Shown here: piece by piece, positions 17,040-25,524 of the stretch
Position numbering within the stretch: the first letter of the stretch is position 1
Layout: every line of letters begins with the position of its first letter
Source of the DNA: Aeromicrobium massiliense JC14
GTDB lineage: Bacteria > Actinomycetota > Actinomycetes > Propionibacteriales > Nocardioidaceae
Assembly (NCBI RefSeq): GCF_000312105.1
Contig: NZ_HE978636.1
Span: 335,290 to 399,289 of the forward strand
DNA: 64,000 bases
Direction of reading: 5' to 3'
Notes under the pieces: generated by a model
Databases searched by the model: none
Told to the model about the DNA's origin: nothing
The model's input: only the letters and a program-made list of their open reading frames with translations
Position numbers and translations under genes: made by a program

Positions 17040-18299
17040 ATGAACCCGTTCCGCCGCTCGGCCGAGGCCGAGGCCTTCGACGCCGCACTGCGCGGCGCGG
17101 CGCCGGCGTCCGGCCACGAGCAGCTGCTCCGCACGGTCGAGACGCTGCAGGCCGGTGCGGTCGAGTCCCCGCGGCCCGCGTTCGCCGACGACCTGCGCAG
17201 CCGGCTCATGGCCGAGGCGCAGGAGGTCCTTCAGCCCCGTCCGGCCGTCCCGGTCACGACCACCCCGCGCGGCACCCGGCGACGTCTGGCGGGCGTCGTC
17301 GCGGCCGCCGTGACGGTCGCCGGCGGTGCCGGCCTGGTCGCGTCGAGCGCGTCCGCCCTTCCCGGCGAGGCGCTCTACCCGGTCAAGCGCGGCACCGAGC
17401 AGGTGCAGAAGTCGCTGCGGCTGTCCGACAGCGCCCGCGGCACCTTCGAGCTGCGCCAGGCCACCAAGCGCCTGGCCGAGGTCGAGGCGCTGGCCGAGCG
17501 CGACGACACCCCGCAGAAGGTCGTCGACGACGCGCTGGTCGACTTCGAGAAGGTCGCCCGCTCCGGCACCGGACGCCTGCTCGACGCCTACGAGGACGAC
17601 CACGACAAGGCCACGCTGCAGCAGGTCGACCGCTTCGTCGCCGACACCGCACCGACCCTGCAGGACCTCGCCGCGGGCGCCCCGGCGCAGGACACCGTCG
17701 TCGACCGCGTGCAGCGCCTGGTCGACGAGCTGACCGGCACCGTCGACAGCACCTGCCCCACCTGCCTCTCGCGCGAGTCGCGCCGTCTGGCCGACGAGGT
17801 GCAACGCACCGTCGGCGGCGGCAGCGACGCCCGGTCCGACGCCCCGCGCGAGCGGGTCGTGTCCCGCACGCCCGGCGAGCGCCGGTCCTCCGACCGGCAC
17901 AGACCGGGTGCTCGCGTCGCGATCCCGACGACGAAGGTCCCCAGTGACGGCACGGCCCGCGACGGCCGTGCCGACGCACGTCCGCGCCCGTCCGCGCGGC
18001 CCGCGCCGTCGACGTCCACCAGCCCCACCCCCACGCCCGGTCCGCGCGAGCGTGCCCGCCAGCGCGGCGAGGAGCGCCGCGCCGAGCGCGAGCGCCGTCG
18101 CGAGGAGGCCCGCACCGAGCGGGAGCAGCGCGCCGAGGACCGTCAGGCCGACCGCGAGCGCCGCCAGGCCGAGCGCGAGGCCCGAGCCGAGGAGCGTCGT
18201 GAGCGCGCCCGCGAGCGGGGCGAGGAGCGTCGCCGTCGCGAGGACGACCGCCGCCGCGAGCGCCAGCAGCGCTGGAACGTCTGGGTCCCGCGCGGCTAG
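17040..18299 (+). CDS. Membrane-anchored DUF5667-type protein, probable anti-sigma factor (RsbN-like)
   Basis: A 419-residue protein in three parts. A cytoplasmic region (residues 1-90) starts MNPFRRSAEAEAFDAALRG. One membrane span follows near 92-112 (LAGVVAAAVTVAGGAGLVASSAS). The extracytoplasmic region contains a DUF5667-like helical segment (LPGEALYPVKRGTEQVQKSLRLSDSARGTFELRQATKRLAEVEAL in outline). The last 85 residues are almost entirely Arg, Glu, Ala and Asp and predict a charged coiled coil. Position next to a BldN-like sigma factor, the single span and the BldN-type promoter suggest an RsbN-like antagonist. Neither the binding nor the role of the tail is shown by sequence. Confidence 0.68.
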   Translation: MNPFRRSAEAEAFDAALRGAAPASGHEQLLRTVETLQAGAVESPRPAFADDLRSRLMAEAQEVLQPRPAVPVTTTPRGTRRRLAGVVAAAVTVAGGAGLVASSASALPGEALYPVKRGTEQVQKSLRLSDSARGTFELRQATKRLAEVEALAERDDTPQKVVDDALVDFEKVARSGTGRLLDAYEDDHDKATLQQVDRFVADTAPTLQDLAAGAPAQDTVVDRVQRLVDELTGTVDSTCPTCLSRESRRLADEVQRTVGGGSDARSDAPRERVVSRTPGERRSSDRHRPGARVAIPTTKVPSDGTARDGRADARPRPSARPAPSTSTSPTPTPGPRERARQRGEERRAERERRREEARTEREQRAEDRQADRERRQAEREARAEERRERARERGEERRRREDDRRRERQQRWNVWVPRG

Positions 18300-18311
18300 A
18301 GCCTCCGGCGC

Positions 18312-19451
18312 CTAGAAGAAGGCGCCGCCCCGGTCGACGAGCAGGCCGTACAGCGTCTGCTGGATCGTCTCGCGCACCTGGTCGGTGACGTTGAACAGCA
18401 GCATCGGGTCGTCGGCCGCCTCGGGCGCGTAGGCGTCCGTGCGCACCGGCTCGCCGAACTCGATGATCCACTTGCTGGGCAGCGGCACGAGACCGAGCAG
18501 CCCCAGCCACGGGAAGAACGGCGTGATCGGCAGGTAGGGCAGGCCGAGCAGGCGCGCGAGCGACGGCAAGTTGCCCACGAGCGGGTAGATCTCCTCGGCG
18601 CCGACGATCGACACCGGGACGATCGGCACCTGGGCGCGCATCGCCGACGACACGAACCCACCGCGGCCGAACCGCTGCAGCTTGTAGCGCTCGCTGAACG
18701 GCTTCCCGACGCCCTTGAAGCCCTCGGGCCACACGGCGGCCAGCTCGCCGCGGCCGAGCAGCCGCTCGGCGTCCTCGGTGCAGGCCAGCGTGGCGCCGAA
18801 CTTGCGCGCGGTCTCGCCGACGAACGGCAGCGCGAACACGAGGTCGGCAGCGAGCGGACGCAGGGTGCGCTGCGCGTAGCGGTGGACGGCGTAGCTGGTG
18901 ATGAGCCCGTCGATCGGGACGGTGCCGGAGTGGTTGCCGACCAGCAGGGCGCCGCCCTCGGCCGGGATGTTGTGCACTCCGCGCACCTCGAGCCGGAACC
19001 ACTTCTCGGCCAGCGGCTCGAGGACCTGCACCAGCAGCTCGGCGACCTCGGGGTCGTGGCCGAAGTCGTCGACCTCGTAGTCGCCCGAGAGACGACGGCG
19101 CAGCGTGGCCAGCATGCGCGCGAGGCGGGACTCCCAGTCGTCGCCGAGCACGCGCTGGGCGGCGGCGACAACCGCGGTCAGGACCTCGTCGAGCGGGAGC
19201 CCCGTCGGGGGCGGCTCCTGCGGACCGTCGTGCGCGGACGGGGGCGGCTCGGCGGAGGCGTCGTCGGGCACGGCGTGCAGGCGTGGACGCCCGGGGCCGG
19301 AGGCGCCCGCGGGGTCGCTCGGGCGACGCGGCGGGCGGGCGGCACCGCCGGCCAGCGACCGGGCGGCGGTGGACGGCGTGGTGCCGCGCTGCGAGCCGCG
19401 TCCGGCTCGGCCCGAGGTGCCCAGTGGCACGTCGCGGTGGTCGTCGGTCAC
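18312..19451 (-). CDS. Lysophospholipid (1-acylglycerol-3-phosphate) acyltransferase family protein
   Basis: A PlsC-family acyltransferase of 379 residues. The first 85 residues are disordered, rich in Pro, Ser and Arg. The catalytic HX4D motif is in LVGNHSGTVPIDGLI and the glycerol-phosphate site includes VWPEGFKGVGKPF. VPIVPVSIVGAEEIYPLVG and a long C-terminal region follow. It probably transfers acyl chains in phospholipid or lipid-modification metabolism at the membrane. It corresponds to Rv0502 by context. The GTG overlaps the stop of the epimerase gene (GTGA), so the two form an operon. Confidence 0.85.
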   Translation of the reverse strand: MTDDHRDVPLGTSGRAGRGSQRGTTPSTAARSLAGGAARPPRRPSDPAGASGPGRPRLHAVPDDASAEPPPSAHDGPQEPPPTGLPLDEVLTAVVAAAQRVLGDDWESRLARMLATLRRRLSGDYEVDDFGHDPEVAELLVQVLEPLAEKWFRLEVRGVHNIPAEGGALLVGNHSGTVPIDGLITSYAVHRYAQRTLRPLAADLVFALPFVGETARKFGATLACTEDAERLLGRGELAAVWPEGFKGVGKPFSERYKLQRFGRGGFVSSAMRAQVPIVPVSIVGAEEIYPLVGNLPSLARLLGLPYLPITPFFPWLGLLGLVPLPSKWIIEFGEPVRTDAYAPEAADDPMLLFNVTDQVRETIQQTLYGLLVDRGGAFF

Positions 19452-20419
19452 GAGGCTCCCCTCCCGCTGAGCAGACCGGGCTGGAGCCCGGCCGCGAACA
19501 TCGAGAACGCCTCGGCGCTGGTGTACGCCGGGGCGTACCCCAGGATCGTGCGCAGCGCCGTCGTGTCGACGACGCGGCCGTGCATGAGCAGCCGGTGCAG
19601 GTCGGGCGTGATGTCGGAGCCCATGGCCCGCAGCATGGTGCGCGCCGCCGTGCCGAACCCGACCGGCGGGAACGGCACGGTCGGACGCCCGAGCCGGCGC
19701 ACGGCCTGCGACAGCATCACGACGCCGTCGCCGGCCACGTTGAACGTGCCCTGGACGCCCTCGTCGACGACGGCGCGGCGCAGCACCTCGAGCGCGTCGT
19801 GGACGTGCAGGAACTGCAGCCGCGGGTCGTAGCCCGCGACCGTCGGCAGGACCGGGTTGGCGAAGTAGGACGCCAGCGGGGCGCCGGCGTCGAGCACCTG
19901 GGCCGAGCGCAGCGTCACGATGCGGACGTCGGGCCGGCGGCGGGCGAAGCCGCGCACGTAGCCCTCGACCTCGCAGACGTCCTTCGGGAAGCCCGAGCCG
20001 GTGCCGCCGCGGGCCACCGAGGACTCGGTGAACAGCGCGGGGCTGCGCGCGGACGTGCCGTAGACGGCCGTCGAGGAGCCCAGCACGAACGTCGTGACGT
20101 GCGAGACGCGCTGGCAGGCGGCCAGCAGCTGCATCGTCCCGATGACGTTGAGCTCCTTGGCCGCGCCGCGGCCGTGCGCGGGACCGAGGTCGAGGTGGAC
20201 GACGGTGTCGACGTCCTCGACCGCGATGACCTTCGCGATGACCGGCGTGCGGATGTCGGCGCGGACGAACTTCACGCCGCCGAGGTCCTCCCTCGGCGGC
20301 GTGACGTCGACACCGACGACCTTGTCGATCCCGAGCGCGTCCCCCTGGTCAGCGAGCAGCCGCGCGCATCGCAGAGCGATGTCGCGCGAGAGCCCGGTCA
20401 CCAGGACGACGCGGCCCAT
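19448..20419 (-). CDS. NAD-dependent epimerase/dehydratase (SDR family)
   Basis: An extended short-chain dehydrogenase of 323 residues. The nucleotide-binding motif is slightly atypical: MGRVVLVTGLSRDIALRC lacks one glycine of GXXGXXG. The acidic residue after strand 2 is in KVVGVDVTPP. The catalytic region shows SSTAVYG, but the usual YXXXK is not obvious near KDVCEVEGYVRGF, so it may bind rather than convert a sugar nucleotide. It is encoded with the acyltransferase and downstream of bS22, as in M. tuberculosis (Rv0501, called galE2). The substrate is unknown. Confidence 0.78.
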   Translation of the reverse strand: MGRVVLVTGLSRDIALRCARLLADQGDALGIDKVVGVDVTPPREDLGGVKFVRADIRTPVIAKVIAVEDVDTVVHLDLGPAHGRGAAKELNVIGTMQLLAACQRVSHVTTFVLGSSTAVYGTSARSPALFTESSVARGGTGSGFPKDVCEVEGYVRGFARRRPDVRIVTLRSAQVLDAGAPLASYFANPVLPTVAGYDPRLQFLHVHDALEVLRRAVVDEGVQGTFNVAGDGVVMLSQAVRRLGRPTVPFPPVGFGTAARTMLRAMGSDITPDLHRLLMHGRVVDTTALRTILGYAPAYTSAEAFSMFAAGLQPGLLSGRGAS

Positions 20420-20439
20420 GGTCTACAGGCCCGTCCGGC

Positions 20440-20541
20440 TCACTTGCCCAGACGGCGGCGCTGCACGCGCGTGCGCTTGAGCATCTTGCGGTGCTTCTTC
20501 TTCGACATCCGCTTGCGACGCTTCTTGATGACAGAACCCAC
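20440..20541 (-). CDS. 30S ribosomal protein bS22 (AURKAIP1/COX24-domain protein)
   Basis: A 33-residue, extremely basic protein starting [20 protein letters not shown] and ending VQRRRLGK. This matches the small actinobacterial ribosomal protein bS22 first seen on mycobacterial 30S subunits. The start is GTG with AGAAGGTGG a few nucleotides upstream. It sits 88 nt after the BldC-like gene and 20 nt before the epimerase, the conserved actinobacterial arrangement. Confidence 0.92.
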   Translation of the reverse strand: MGSVIKKRRKRMSKKKHRKMLKRTRVQRRRLGK

Positions 20542-20629
20542 GGTCCACCTTCTGACGACTGAGTCAATTGCGAGTCCCCAGCCTACGGGCAGCAGGCCAG
20601 GAACGACCAGCCAGGCCGCGTCGGAGCGC

Positions 20630-20815
20630 TCAGCCCGCCTGGAAGTAGGAGTTCTTGAGGTAGGTCTCGACCGCGTGCTCGGGCACCCGGAAGGAACGTC
20701 CCACGCGGACGGCCTCGAGCTCGCCGGCGTGGACGAGGCGGTACACGGTCATCTTGGACACGCGCATCTGGGAGGCGACCTCCGCCACGGTCATGAAACG
20801 CACGGACGAGACCAT
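20630..20815 (-). CDS. bldC: BldC-like MerR-type helix-turn-helix DNA-binding protein
   Basis: A 61-residue protein consisting of one winged helix-turn-helix: [46 protein letters not shown], in outline. Length, motif and position beside bS22 and proC fit BldC, which in Streptomyces binds direct repeats as head-to-tail oligomers and delays development. The ATG at 20815 follows AGGGAGGAAGCGCC and is far better placed than the upstream ATG at 20845. Confidence 0.85.
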   Translation of the reverse strand: MVSSVRFMTVAEVASQMRVSKMTVYRLVHAGELEAVRVGRSFRVPEHAVETYLKNSYFQAG

Positions 20816-20840
20816 GGCGCTTCCTCCCTGGAAAGTGAAC

Positions 20841-20887
20841 GGCACGCGCGCACTCCGGCTTCCCCACCGGAGAAGAGCGCGCGTGCC
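20841..20887 (-). terminator. Two-part hairpin between acuC and the BldC-like gene
   Basis: An 11-bp outer stem (GGCACGCGCGC, 20841-20851, with 20877-20887) encloses a 6-bp inner stem (CTCCGG, 20853-20858, with 20867-20872). It lies 68 nt after the acuC stop and 25 nt before the BldC-like ATG. It could end acuC transcription or form in the leader of the next gene; there is no clear T-run. Confidence 0.5.
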
Positions 20888-20954
20888 TGAGCAGAGAGTA
20901 GTGGTTCGCAGCGCGGCGCGGTAGCCGAACGGACGAACAATTTCACCGCTCGGT

Positions 20955-22160
20955 TCAGGGCTGCGGATCCAGGCCCAGCAGCGGGAACGCGGCGGTGCGC
21001 GTGGCCATGATCGAGCGGTCCAGCCAGCTGGCCGGGTCGTACCCCTCGCGCCAGTCGCGGAAGGTGGGCAGGCGCCCGTCGGTCATGCGCGTGGGGGCGT
21101 CGCCACCACGCAGCTCGGCCACCCGGGCGCGCCAGCGCTCCGGCGTCGGCGTGGTCACGTCGAGCGGCGTGCCGCCGACGACGGCGATGAGGTGGCTCCA
21201 GGCGCGCGGGACGACGTCCAGCACGGCGTAGCCGCCCCCGCCGGTCGACACCCACCGCCCGCCGCACAGCTCGTCGGCCAGGTCGCGCAGGGCCAGGTAG
21301 GACGCTCGCTGGCCGTCGACGCTGAGCATGAGGTTGGTGAGCGGGTCGTCCATGTGCGAGTCGCAGCCGTGCTGGGTGACCAGCACGTCGGGGGCGAACT
21401 CGCGCAGCGCCTGCGGCACGACGGCGTGGAACGCGCGCATCCAGCCGGCGTCCGAGGTGGCCGGCGGCAGCGCGACGTTGATCGCGGACCCCTCGGCCCC
21501 CTCGCCGCCCGTCTCGGTGGCGTAGCCGGTGCCGGGGAACAGCGTCTGCGGGCCCTCGTGGACCGAGATCGTGAGCACGCGCGGGTCGCCCCAGAACATC
21601 GTCTGGACGCCGTCGCCGTGGTGCGCGTCGACGTCGACGTAGGCGACCCGCTCGGCACCGTGGTCGAGCAGCCAGGCGATGGCCAGCGCGACGTCGTTGT
21701 AGATGCAGAAGCCGCTGGCCTTGCCCGGCATCGCGTGGTGCAGGCCGCCGCAGACGCTGACCGCGTGCCGGGCCTGGCCGGTCCAGACCTGGCGGGCGGC
21801 CTCGATGCTGGCGCCGGCGATGAGCGCGCTGGCCTCGTGCATGTGGGCGAAGACGGGGTTGTCCTCGGTGCCCAGACCGAAGCCGGGCTCGGTGTAGTGC
21901 GGGTGGCTGCTGAGCTTCTGCACGCGCTCGACGTAGGCCGGCGTGTGCAGCCGCACCAGGTCGTCGTCGGTGGCCGCGGGGGCGCCCACGACGTCGACCT
22001 GCTCCAGGACGCCGAGCTCCTCGGCGAGCATCATCGTCAGCTCGACCCGCACCGGCGCCATGGGGTGGTGGGCGCCGAAGTCGTACTGGGTCATCTGGTC
22101 GTCGAAGACGACGACCGAGCGCTGCGGGGCCGACTCCTGCGGCGCGACGTCCTCGCTCAT
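20955..22160 (-). CDS. acuC: Acetoin utilization protein AcuC (class I-like histone deacetylase family)
   Basis: A zinc-dependent deacetylase-fold enzyme of 401 residues. The family motifs are GGLHHAMPGKASGFCIYNDVALAI and AYVDVDAHHGDGVQTMFW, which carry the active-site His pair and the Asp/His metal ligands, with TQHGCDSHMDDPL and STGGGGYAVLDVVPRAW further on. In Bacillus AcuC deacetylates acetyl-CoA synthetase; a similar role is an inference. The ATG at 22160 overlaps the proC stop (ATGA). The longer upstream frame is proC read out of frame. Confidence 0.88.
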   Translation of the reverse strand: MSEDVAPQESAPQRSVVVFDDQMTQYDFGAHHPMAPVRVELTMMLAEELGVLEQVDVVGAPAATDDDLVRLHTPAYVERVQKLSSHPHYTEPGFGLGTEDNPVFAHMHEASALIAGASIEAARQVWTGQARHAVSVCGGLHHAMPGKASGFCIYNDVALAIAWLLDHGAERVAYVDVDAHHGDGVQTMFWGDPRVLTISVHEGPQTLFPGTGYATETGGEGAEGSAINVALPPATSDAGWMRAFHAVVPQALREFAPDVLVTQHGCDSHMDDPLTNLMLSVDGQRASYLALRDLADELCGGRWVSTGGGGYAVLDVVPRAWSHLIAVVGGTPLDVTTPTPERWRARVAELRGGDAPTRMTDGRLPTFRDWREGYDPASWLDRSIMATRTAAFPLLGLDPQP

Positions 22161-22966
22161 TCGCCCGGGCCGGACAGCTGGGCGGAGCGGGCGGCGGCGG
22201 CGCGGACGCCTTCGGCCACGGCCTGCCTGACGCCGCGGGAGTCGAACGTCTCGATGGCCGCGGCGGTGGTGCCGTTCGGCGAGGTGACCCGGCGGCGCAG
22301 CTCGGCCGGCTCGTCGTCGCTGCCGGCCAGGAGCGCGGCCGAGCCCTGGATGGTGGCCACGGCCAGGCGGTGGGCCGTGGCCGGGTCGAGGCCGGCCTCG
22401 ACGCCGCCGGCGATCATCGCCTCGGCGAGGTAGAAGACGTAGGCGGGGCCGGAGCCGGAGACGGCGGTGAGCGCGTCCTGGTCGTCCTCGTCGACGACCA
22501 CGACCGTGCCGCCGGGCTCCAGCAGGCGCTGGACCGCGGCCACCCGGTCGGGCCCGCACGAGGCGCCGGGCGAGACGCCGAAGACGCCCTGGCCCACGAG
22601 CGCGGGGGTGTTGGGCATGACCCGCAGCACCTCCACGCCGTCGGCCACCGCGGCCTCGATCGTGGCGGTGCGGACACCGGCGGCGAACGAGACGACCGCG
22701 GCCCCCGGGGCGACCAGCGCCCCGACCTGCTCCAGCACGCCCGGGACGTCCTGCGGCTTGGTCACGAGCAGCACCAGGTCGGCGCCGCGCACCGCGTCGT
22801 CGAGCGCGGCGACGTCGATGCCGTGGCGCTCGCGCAGCTCGGCGGCCCGCTCGGCGCGCTTCTCGACGGCGACGACGCGGCTCGGCTCGACGCCGGAGGC
22901 CAGGAGCGTGGACACGAGGGTCTCACCCATCACGCCGACGCCGATGACGGCTATGCGATCGGTCAC
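22157..22966 (-). CDS. proC: Pyrroline-5-carboxylate reductase
   Basis: Last step of proline synthesis, NAD(P)H reduction of pyrroline-5-carboxylate. The 269-residue protein starts MTDRIAVIGVGVMGETLVSTLLASG with the Rossmann motif. RVMPNTPALVGQGVFGVSPG is the conserved substrate loop. The C-terminal dimerisation motif reads ALTAVSGSGPAYVFYLAEAMIAGGVEAGL. The GTG has no ribosome binding site but TAGGCT lies 6 nt upstream, so the transcript is probably leaderless. Confidence 0.95.
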   Translation of the reverse strand: MTDRIAVIGVGVMGETLVSTLLASGVEPSRVVAVEKRAERAAELRERHGIDVAALDDAVRGADLVLLVTKPQDVPGVLEQVGALVAPGAAVVSFAAGVRTATIEAAVADGVEVLRVMPNTPALVGQGVFGVSPGASCGPDRVAAVQRLLEPGGTVVVVDEDDQDALTAVSGSGPAYVFYLAEAMIAGGVEAGLDPATAHRLAVATIQGSAALLAGSDDEPAELRRRVTSPNGTTAAAIETFDSRGVRQAVAEGVRAAAARSAQLSGPGE

Positions 22967-22972
22967 ACCGCC

Positions 22973-22978
22973 AGCCTA
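22973..22978 (-). promoter_or_regulatory. Leaderless -10 element of proC
   Basis: TAGGCT on the minus strand, 6 nt before the proC GTG. It stands back to back with a TAGGGT element for the divergent transporter gene 31 nt away. Confidence 0.55.
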
Positions 22979-23008
22979 GGACGTCGGACCCCGTCGCGCG
23001 GACTCCCC

Positions 23009-23014
23009 TAGGGT
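23009..23014 (+). promoter_or_regulatory. Leaderless -10 element of the BASS-family transporter gene
   Basis: TAGGGT lies 6 nt before the GTG at 23021, and no Shine-Dalgarno sequence is visible. Confidence 0.5.
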
Positions 23015-23020
23015 TCCCGT

Positions 23021-24007
23021 GTGCGGCTGCGTCTCGATCCCTTCCTGCTGGCCCTGCTCGGCGTCGCGCTGCTGGGGACGTTCCTGCCGGTCACCGGCGA
23101 GGGGCTCGACGTGCTCGACGTCGTCGTGAAGGCCGCCGTCGCGCTGCTGTTCTTCCTCTACGGCGTGCGGCTCTCCCCCGCCGAGACCTGGCACGGGCTG
23201 CGCGGCTGGCGGCTGCACGTGGCGATCCTGGCCATGACCTACGTGGCGTTCCCGCTCATGGGGCTGCTCGCCCAGGCGGCGACGGAGCCGGTGCTGCCCG
23301 CCGGCCTGGCGACCGGCGTGCTGCTGCTGACCCTCGTGCCGTCAACGGTGCAGTCGTCCGTCGCGTTCACCGCCATCGCCCGCGGCAACGTGGCCGGCGC
23401 GGTGGTGGGGGCGTCGCTGTCGAACCTGCTGGGTGTCGCGCTGACCCCGCTGCTCGTCGGCCTGCTGCTCGCCGGCAGCGGCGAGGTGACGGTGAGCGGG
23501 TCGACGGTGCTGTCGATCGTCCTGCAGCTGCTCGTGCCGTTCGCGCTGGGCACCCTGAGCCGTCCGCTGACCGCGGCCACGGTCAAGCGCTGGCACCCGG
23601 TGCTCAGCCGCTACGACCGGCTGACCATCCTGCTCGTCGTCTACGCGGCGTTCAGCAAGGGCGCTGAGGCGGACGTCTGGAGCCACGTCGACGTGGCGTC
23701 GGCGCTGGTCGTCGTGGCGGTGTGCGCGGCGCTGCTGGCGGCGGCACTCGGCCTGTGCGTGCTGCTCGGCCGCGCGATCCGTCTGGCGCCGGCCGACCGC
23801 GCGCCGCTGCTGTTCTGCGGCAGCCACAAGAGCCTGGCCGCCGGCCTGCCGATGCTGTCGGTGCTGTTCGCGTCGGACGACTTCGCGCTCGCGGTGCTGC
23901 CGCTCATGCTGTTCCACCAGCTGCAGCTCGTGGTGTGCGCGTGGCTGGCCGGACGCATGGGGCGCCGGGCCGAGGCCGCCGAGGGTGCGGAGACCCAGGA
24001 CGCCTGA
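23021..24007 (+). CDS. Bile acid:sodium symporter family (SBF-like) transporter
   Basis: A 328-residue membrane protein with about nine to ten hydrophobic spans, of the BASS superfamily (SBF-like branch). The core stretch GLATGVLLLTLVPSTVQSSVAFTAIARGNVAGAVVGASLSNLLGVALTPLL, in outline, carries the discontinuous helix with VPSTVQSS. A second crossover stretch is LLFCGSHKSLAAGLPMLSVLF. Proteins of this branch transport organic anions with sodium; the substrate is unknown. It begins the accessory region and lies directly before, and convergent with, arsR. Confidence 0.85.
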   Translation: MRLRLDPFLLALLGVALLGTFLPVTGEGLDVLDVVVKAAVALLFFLYGVRLSPAETWHGLRGWRLHVAILAMTYVAFPLMGLLAQAATEPVLPAGLATGVLLLTLVPSTVQSSVAFTAIARGNVAGAVVGASLSNLLGVALTPLLVGLLLAGSGEVTVSGSTVLSIVLQLLVPFALGTLSRPLTAATVKRWHPVLSRYDRLTILLVVYAAFSKGAEADVWSHVDVASALVVVAVCAALLAAALGLCVLLGRAIRLAPADRAPLLFCGSHKSLAAGLPMLSVLFASDDFALAVLPLMLFHQLQLVVCAWLAGRMGRRAEAAEGAETQDA

Positions 24008-24019
24008 CGCCGCGGCGGG

Positions 24020-24367
24020 CTAGGCGGGGGCGACGGCGCCGGAGCGCAGCACGTCGGCGAGGTCGTCCAGTGCACCCGGCACGAGGGCGTAGTACGACCA
24101 CACGCCGCGCTTGGTCCGGGTGAGGAGCCCGGCGTCGACCAGCACCTTCAGGTGGTGCGAGACAGTCGGCTGCGACAGCCCGACCGGCGCGGTCAGGTCG
24201 CACACGCACGCCTCCGCGCCGTCGTGGGCGGCGACGAGCGAGAGGAGCCGCAGCCGCGTGGGCTCGCCGATCGCCTTGAACCGGGCGGCCAGGCGCCGGG
24301 CGGCGTCGTCGGGCAGCGCCTCGGCGGTGATCGGGACGCAGCAGGCGTCCGGCTCGGCGGTCGTCAT
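24020..24367 (-). CDS. arsR: ArsR-family arsenic-responsive repressor
   Basis: A 115-residue winged-helix repressor. The recognition helix lies in TAPVGLSQPTVSHHLKVLVDAGLLTRTKRGVWSYYAL, in outline. The As(III)-type metal site is suggested by the ACVCDLT cysteine pair at the start of the DNA-binding helix region and CC at residues 9-10. It is divergent from acr3 and shares with it an 83-bp intergenic region holding two operator-like repeats. Binding of arsenite should release it from DNA. Confidence 0.9.
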   Translation of the reverse strand: MTTAEPDACCVPITAEALPDDAARRLAARFKAIGEPTRLRLLSLVAAHDGAEACVCDLTAPVGLSQPTVSHHLKVLVDAGLLTRTKRGVWSYYALVPGALDDLADVLRSGAVAPA

Positions 24368-24388
24368 GACGTCATCCTACTCCAGACA

Positions 24389-24440
24389 TTGACATCCATC
24401 GATGTCTTGCTATCGTCCAGGCATCGACGTCCATCGATGG
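24389..24440. promoter_or_regulatory. acr3 promoter with two ArsR operator-like repeats
   Basis: TTGACA (24389-24394) and TATCGT (24411-24416), spaced by 16 nt, form a promoter toward acr3. GACATCCATCGATGTC (24391-24406) is an inverted repeat overlapping the -35. A second related sequence, CATCGACGTCCATCGATGG, lies at 24422-24440, covering the likely transcription start. Both share the CATCGATG core. Confidence 0.7.
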
Positions 24441-24450
24441 AAGGGTCTCC

Positions 24451-25524
24451 GTGAGCACCACCACCGCACCGCCCGGGCGACTGTCCGCCCTCGACCGGTA
24501 CCTGCCGGTCTGGATCGGCGCGGCCATGATCGCCGGCCTCGCCCTCGGCTCGGCCTGGCCGGGCGTCGCGGACGTGCTGGACGCGGTGACCGTCGGCTCC
24601 GTCTCCGTCCCGATCGCGCTCGGGCTGCTCGTGATGATGTACCCGGTGCTGGCCAAGGTCCGCTACGACGAGCTGGGCGCCGTCACCACCGACCGGCGCC
24701 TGCTCGGCGCCTCGCTCGTCCTCAACTGGCTCGTCGGGCCGGCGCTCATGTTCGCCCTGGCCTGGCTGCTGCTGCCCGACCTGCCCGAGTACCGCACGGG
24801 CCTGGTCGTCGTCGGGCTCGCCCGCTGCATCGCGATGGTCCTCGTCTGGAACGACCTGGCCTGCGGCGACCGCGAGGCCGCCGCCGTGCTGGTGGCGCTC
24901 AACTCGGTGTTCCAGGTCGTCGCGTTCGGCGCGCTCGGCTGGTTCTACCTGGAGGCGCTGCCCGGCTGGCTCGGCCTGGAGACGGTGAGCGCGCAGTTCA
25001 GCGTCACAGCCGTCACCGTGAGCGTCCTCGTCTTCCTCGGCGTCCCGTTGCTGGCCGGCTACCTGACCCGACGCGTGGGCGAGCGGGTCCGCGGCCGGGC
25101 CTGGTACGAGGAGCGGCTGCTCCCCCGGCTGGGCCCATGGGCGCTCTACGGCCTGCTGTTCACGATCGTGATGCTGTTCGCGCTGCAGGGCGACAGGGTC
25201 ACCGCGAACCCCGCGGACGTCGCGCGCATCGCGCTGCCCCTGCTCGCCTACTTCGCCCTGATGTTCGCCGCGGGCATGGTCGCCGGGCACCGGCTCGGGC
25301 TCGGCTACGACCGCACCGCGACGCTGGCCTTCACCGCGTCCGGCAACAACTTCGAGCTGGCGATCGCCGTGGCGATCGGGACGTTCGGGATCGCGTCGGG
25401 CGAGGCCCTGGCCGGCGTGGTCGGGCCGCTCATCGAGGTGCCGGTGCTCGTCGGCCTCGTCCACGTCGCGCTGCGGACGCGGCGCCTCTTCCCCACACCC
25501 GACCCGAGGAGCTCTCGTGGCTGA
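24451..25524 (+). CDS. acr3: Arsenite efflux permease Acr3
   Basis: A 357-residue arsenite exporter of the ACR3 (BART superfamily) type with about ten membrane spans. LNWLVGPALMFALAWLLLPDLPEYRTGLVVVGLARCIAMVLVWNDLACGD, in outline, contains the conserved cysteine of this family (LARCIAMV). TASGNNFELAIAVAIGTFGI is the second signature. It is the first gene of acr3-arsC-flavoprotein, induced from the arsR intergenic promoter. GTG start at 24451. Confidence 0.94.
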   Translation: MSTTTAPPGRLSALDRYLPVWIGAAMIAGLALGSAWPGVADVLDAVTVGSVSVPIALGLLVMMYPVLAKVRYDELGAVTTDRRLLGASLVLNWLVGPALMFALAWLLLPDLPEYRTGLVVVGLARCIAMVLVWNDLACGDREAAAVLVALNSVFQVVAFGALGWFYLEALPGWLGLETVSAQFSVTAVTVSVLVFLGVPLLAGYLTRRVGERVRGRAWYEERLLPRLGPWALYGLLFTIVMLFALQGDRVTANPADVARIALPLLAYFALMFAAGMVAGHRLGLGYDRTATLAFTASGNNFELAIAVAIGTFGIASGEALAGVVGPLIEVPVLVGLVHVALRTRRLFPTPDPRSSRG

